Assembly (NCBI RefSeq): GCF_030463565.1
Contig: NC_134652.1
Span: 10,009,897 to 10,073,896, forward strand
DNA from: Pelecanus crispus
Taxonomy: Eukaryota > Chordata > Aves > Pelecaniformes > Pelecanidae
Length of the DNA: 64,000 nucleotides
Reading direction: 5' to 3'
Within the stretch, counting starts at the first letter, position 1, and the number at the start of each line of letters is the position of its first letter. The notes under the pieces were generated by a model, which did not search any database, was not told the DNA's origin, and saw nothing but the letters and a program-made list of their open reading frames with translations. Made by a program: the position numbers and the translations under genes. Below, in pieces: positions 62,403-64,000 of this stretch.

Positions 62403-64000
62403 GGCCAAACTGGAAGGACAGAAGCTGAAACCGTACAGGTGTGAATGCATGATTTTCTTTGTCCACATGCTATGGTCCTCTCACAATATAGATATCTACT
62501 GGATCCTAACCACCCTTCTTCTTAAAACTGCATTGCCTTAGATGAGCATCAGGGTACTTGGTAGGGAATTATTTCTTTATAAAACCTACTTCATCTGATA
62601 ATACTATGTACAAAGGTTTCAGTCTGGGAATTTGGTAAGCATCTCACAGGACACAATCCCACCTCAGATGGGGTATCTCAGAGTTTAATTGATAATAATA
62701 TAACAACTCCTGTACTCTTTCCATGTCAGACTATGTAGCTACTTAGCTACCCTACTGAATACCTTTTGAGAAGCTGTGAATTTTATTTCATAAAAGTCCA
62801 TGTGCCTACTGAAAATCTGAGCTCTGTTAAGCAGTGGCACAGTTACGCTGCAGAGATTCTTTAGTTGGATGACACAGGCAGAGCCCAGAAAAGATTGCTG
62901 GTTTATTATTTCAAATCTATTTTTCAATTATTGTCTTCCTGTTTGGAGAAGATCCTTTCTGGCAGTGATTCAGCCTTCTTAGGAATTTTTTATCTCTCAT
63001 TAACTGGGAACAGTTCCCAGGACATGAGATTTGCCATCATCTTTAAGTCAAATATGTCTGAAAACACTTGTGACAAGCAGCTCTGTGGGCCCCACTCTGC
63101 TGAAGAACTTTAGGAATGCTCAAAAGTTGGGATTTTTTTTTACTGAACACAGATAAAAATGCAGTTCCCCTGTATGTACAGTTTTGTTTGTGTGAGGCAG
63201 AAAGTGCAGAAAAGGTTGTCGGCTTCTGCCGAATGCGTAGCTGTCTGAATTTGAGATCTACCTTTGAACCCTGTTCAATATTCACAGCCCTAAGCTGCTT
63301 ATATATACAAGTAGCTGTTCTTTGCATGTCTGCATTCAAGATCAGAATAGCTGTGGTTTGATGCCAGCATTACATTTCCGATACATTCAGAGTTTCTTCA
63401 TTTTCTTTTTCTTAAATTCCAGTCTTGAGTGGAACTGATGGGACACCTCAGGGGTTAAATAATTCCTAGAGAGAGTCAGAGATGAAGAGGACAGCCAATA
63501 ATGAAAATGATAGAAAGAGAATGAGCATTAGCTGTGTTTTAGCTTCTCAGTTCAATATTGGTTTTGTTTCTGTGAGTCAAGCGTCAATTCTGTGTTTCCT
63601 CCCTCATTAACTTTTCTTCCTTGAGTAGGCATATCTTGTAGTGACCTTTCATTCTGCCTTTTAACAGAGCCCCTTTTTTGCCTGATAGGTCTAAATCTGC
63701 TGTGCAAAAAATACTAAATCGCATTAGTCTCCCTGTTTGGTGGATGCTGCCCTCTAAGGAGGAGGATCGACAGCAAAGGCAGTATCTGAGTAAGAGAAGT
63801 GCAGGTTTTTTGCAACGGAAGAGTGAGTGTATGGTTAAACTAAAAGCATACTGAGTCCTCTTCTCTGTCTTTGTATTGCTGAAATTCCTGGATGGGAATT
63901 GTTCTTAATGATAATGAAAGATAAATAGTCATGTCCACAAACACCGCTGTCTCTATGAATAGCTACTTTTCCCAGCTTTCCCTAAAATCAAACCCAGGTA

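Larger units (their letters stand above)
41900..64000 (+). other. ABLIM1: ABLIM1 intron (at least 22 kb) within LIM4, open at the window end
   Basis: It starts GTAGGT after the phase-0 exon ending KVLE. No acceptor followed by the rest of LIM4 was seen up to the window end. Contents recognised: a cluster of old interspersed repeats and a tRNA-like relic (about 46430-46937), a candidate non-coding first exon (about 49150-49414), T29 (55068-55096), a 25-bp tandem duplication (56871-56917), a MIR-like segment (60069-60160) and an A/C-rich tract (62331-62402). The remainder shows no feature I can support. Confidence 0.8.

Overview
The window is a piece of a vertebrate, most probably avian, nuclear genome. 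Two things show this. The only coding sequence is a set of short exons with canonical GT-AG borders, separated by kilobase-scale introns. The clearest repeat is a young CR1 LINE 3' end carrying the bird-type terminal repeat GATTCTATGATTCTAT (about 9155-9627). The species cannot be named from the sequence alone. There are no operons, prokaryotic genes, CRISPR arrays or recognisable retroviruses. Gene: five consecutive plus-strand exons (7901-8035, 23948-24131, 25629-25738, 40516-40642, 41806-41899) join in frame into 216 codons. They encode LIM1, LIM2, LIM3 and the first zinc finger of LIM4 of actin-binding LIM protein 1 (ABLIM1, limatin). The N-terminal exon(s) lie before the window. The second half of LIM4, the linker and the actin-binding villin headpiece lie after it. 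Layout: 1-7900 is intron. 8036-23947 is a 15.9 kb intron holding the CR1 element and, just after it, an 840-bp degenerate C-rich minisatellite. 24132-25628 is a short intron inside LIM2. 25739-40515 is a 14.8 kb intron with homopolymers, a (CCCGT)n tract with G-quadruplex potential, old interspersed repeats and a GC-richer block near 36.3-36.5 kb. 40643-41805 is a 1.2 kb intron. 41900-64000 is at least 22 kb of a further intron splitting LIM4, with decayed SINE/LINE-like repeats, a tRNA-like relic and a possible alternative first exon ending at 49414. Most interesting: the block at about 36300-36528 has a CCAAT box, local CpG enrichment and an ATG at 36450 in adequate Kozak context. Its reading frame reaches a GT donor at 36529 in exactly the phase needed to splice to the LIM3 exon at 40516. 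It could be an internal promoter and first exon for an ABLIM1 isoform lacking LIM1 and LIM2. About 270 bp before it is a perfect 10-bp inverted repeat around homeodomain-like TAATTA/ATGCAT sites. I found no wholly new biological system here; alternative promoter use within ABLIM1 is the best lead.
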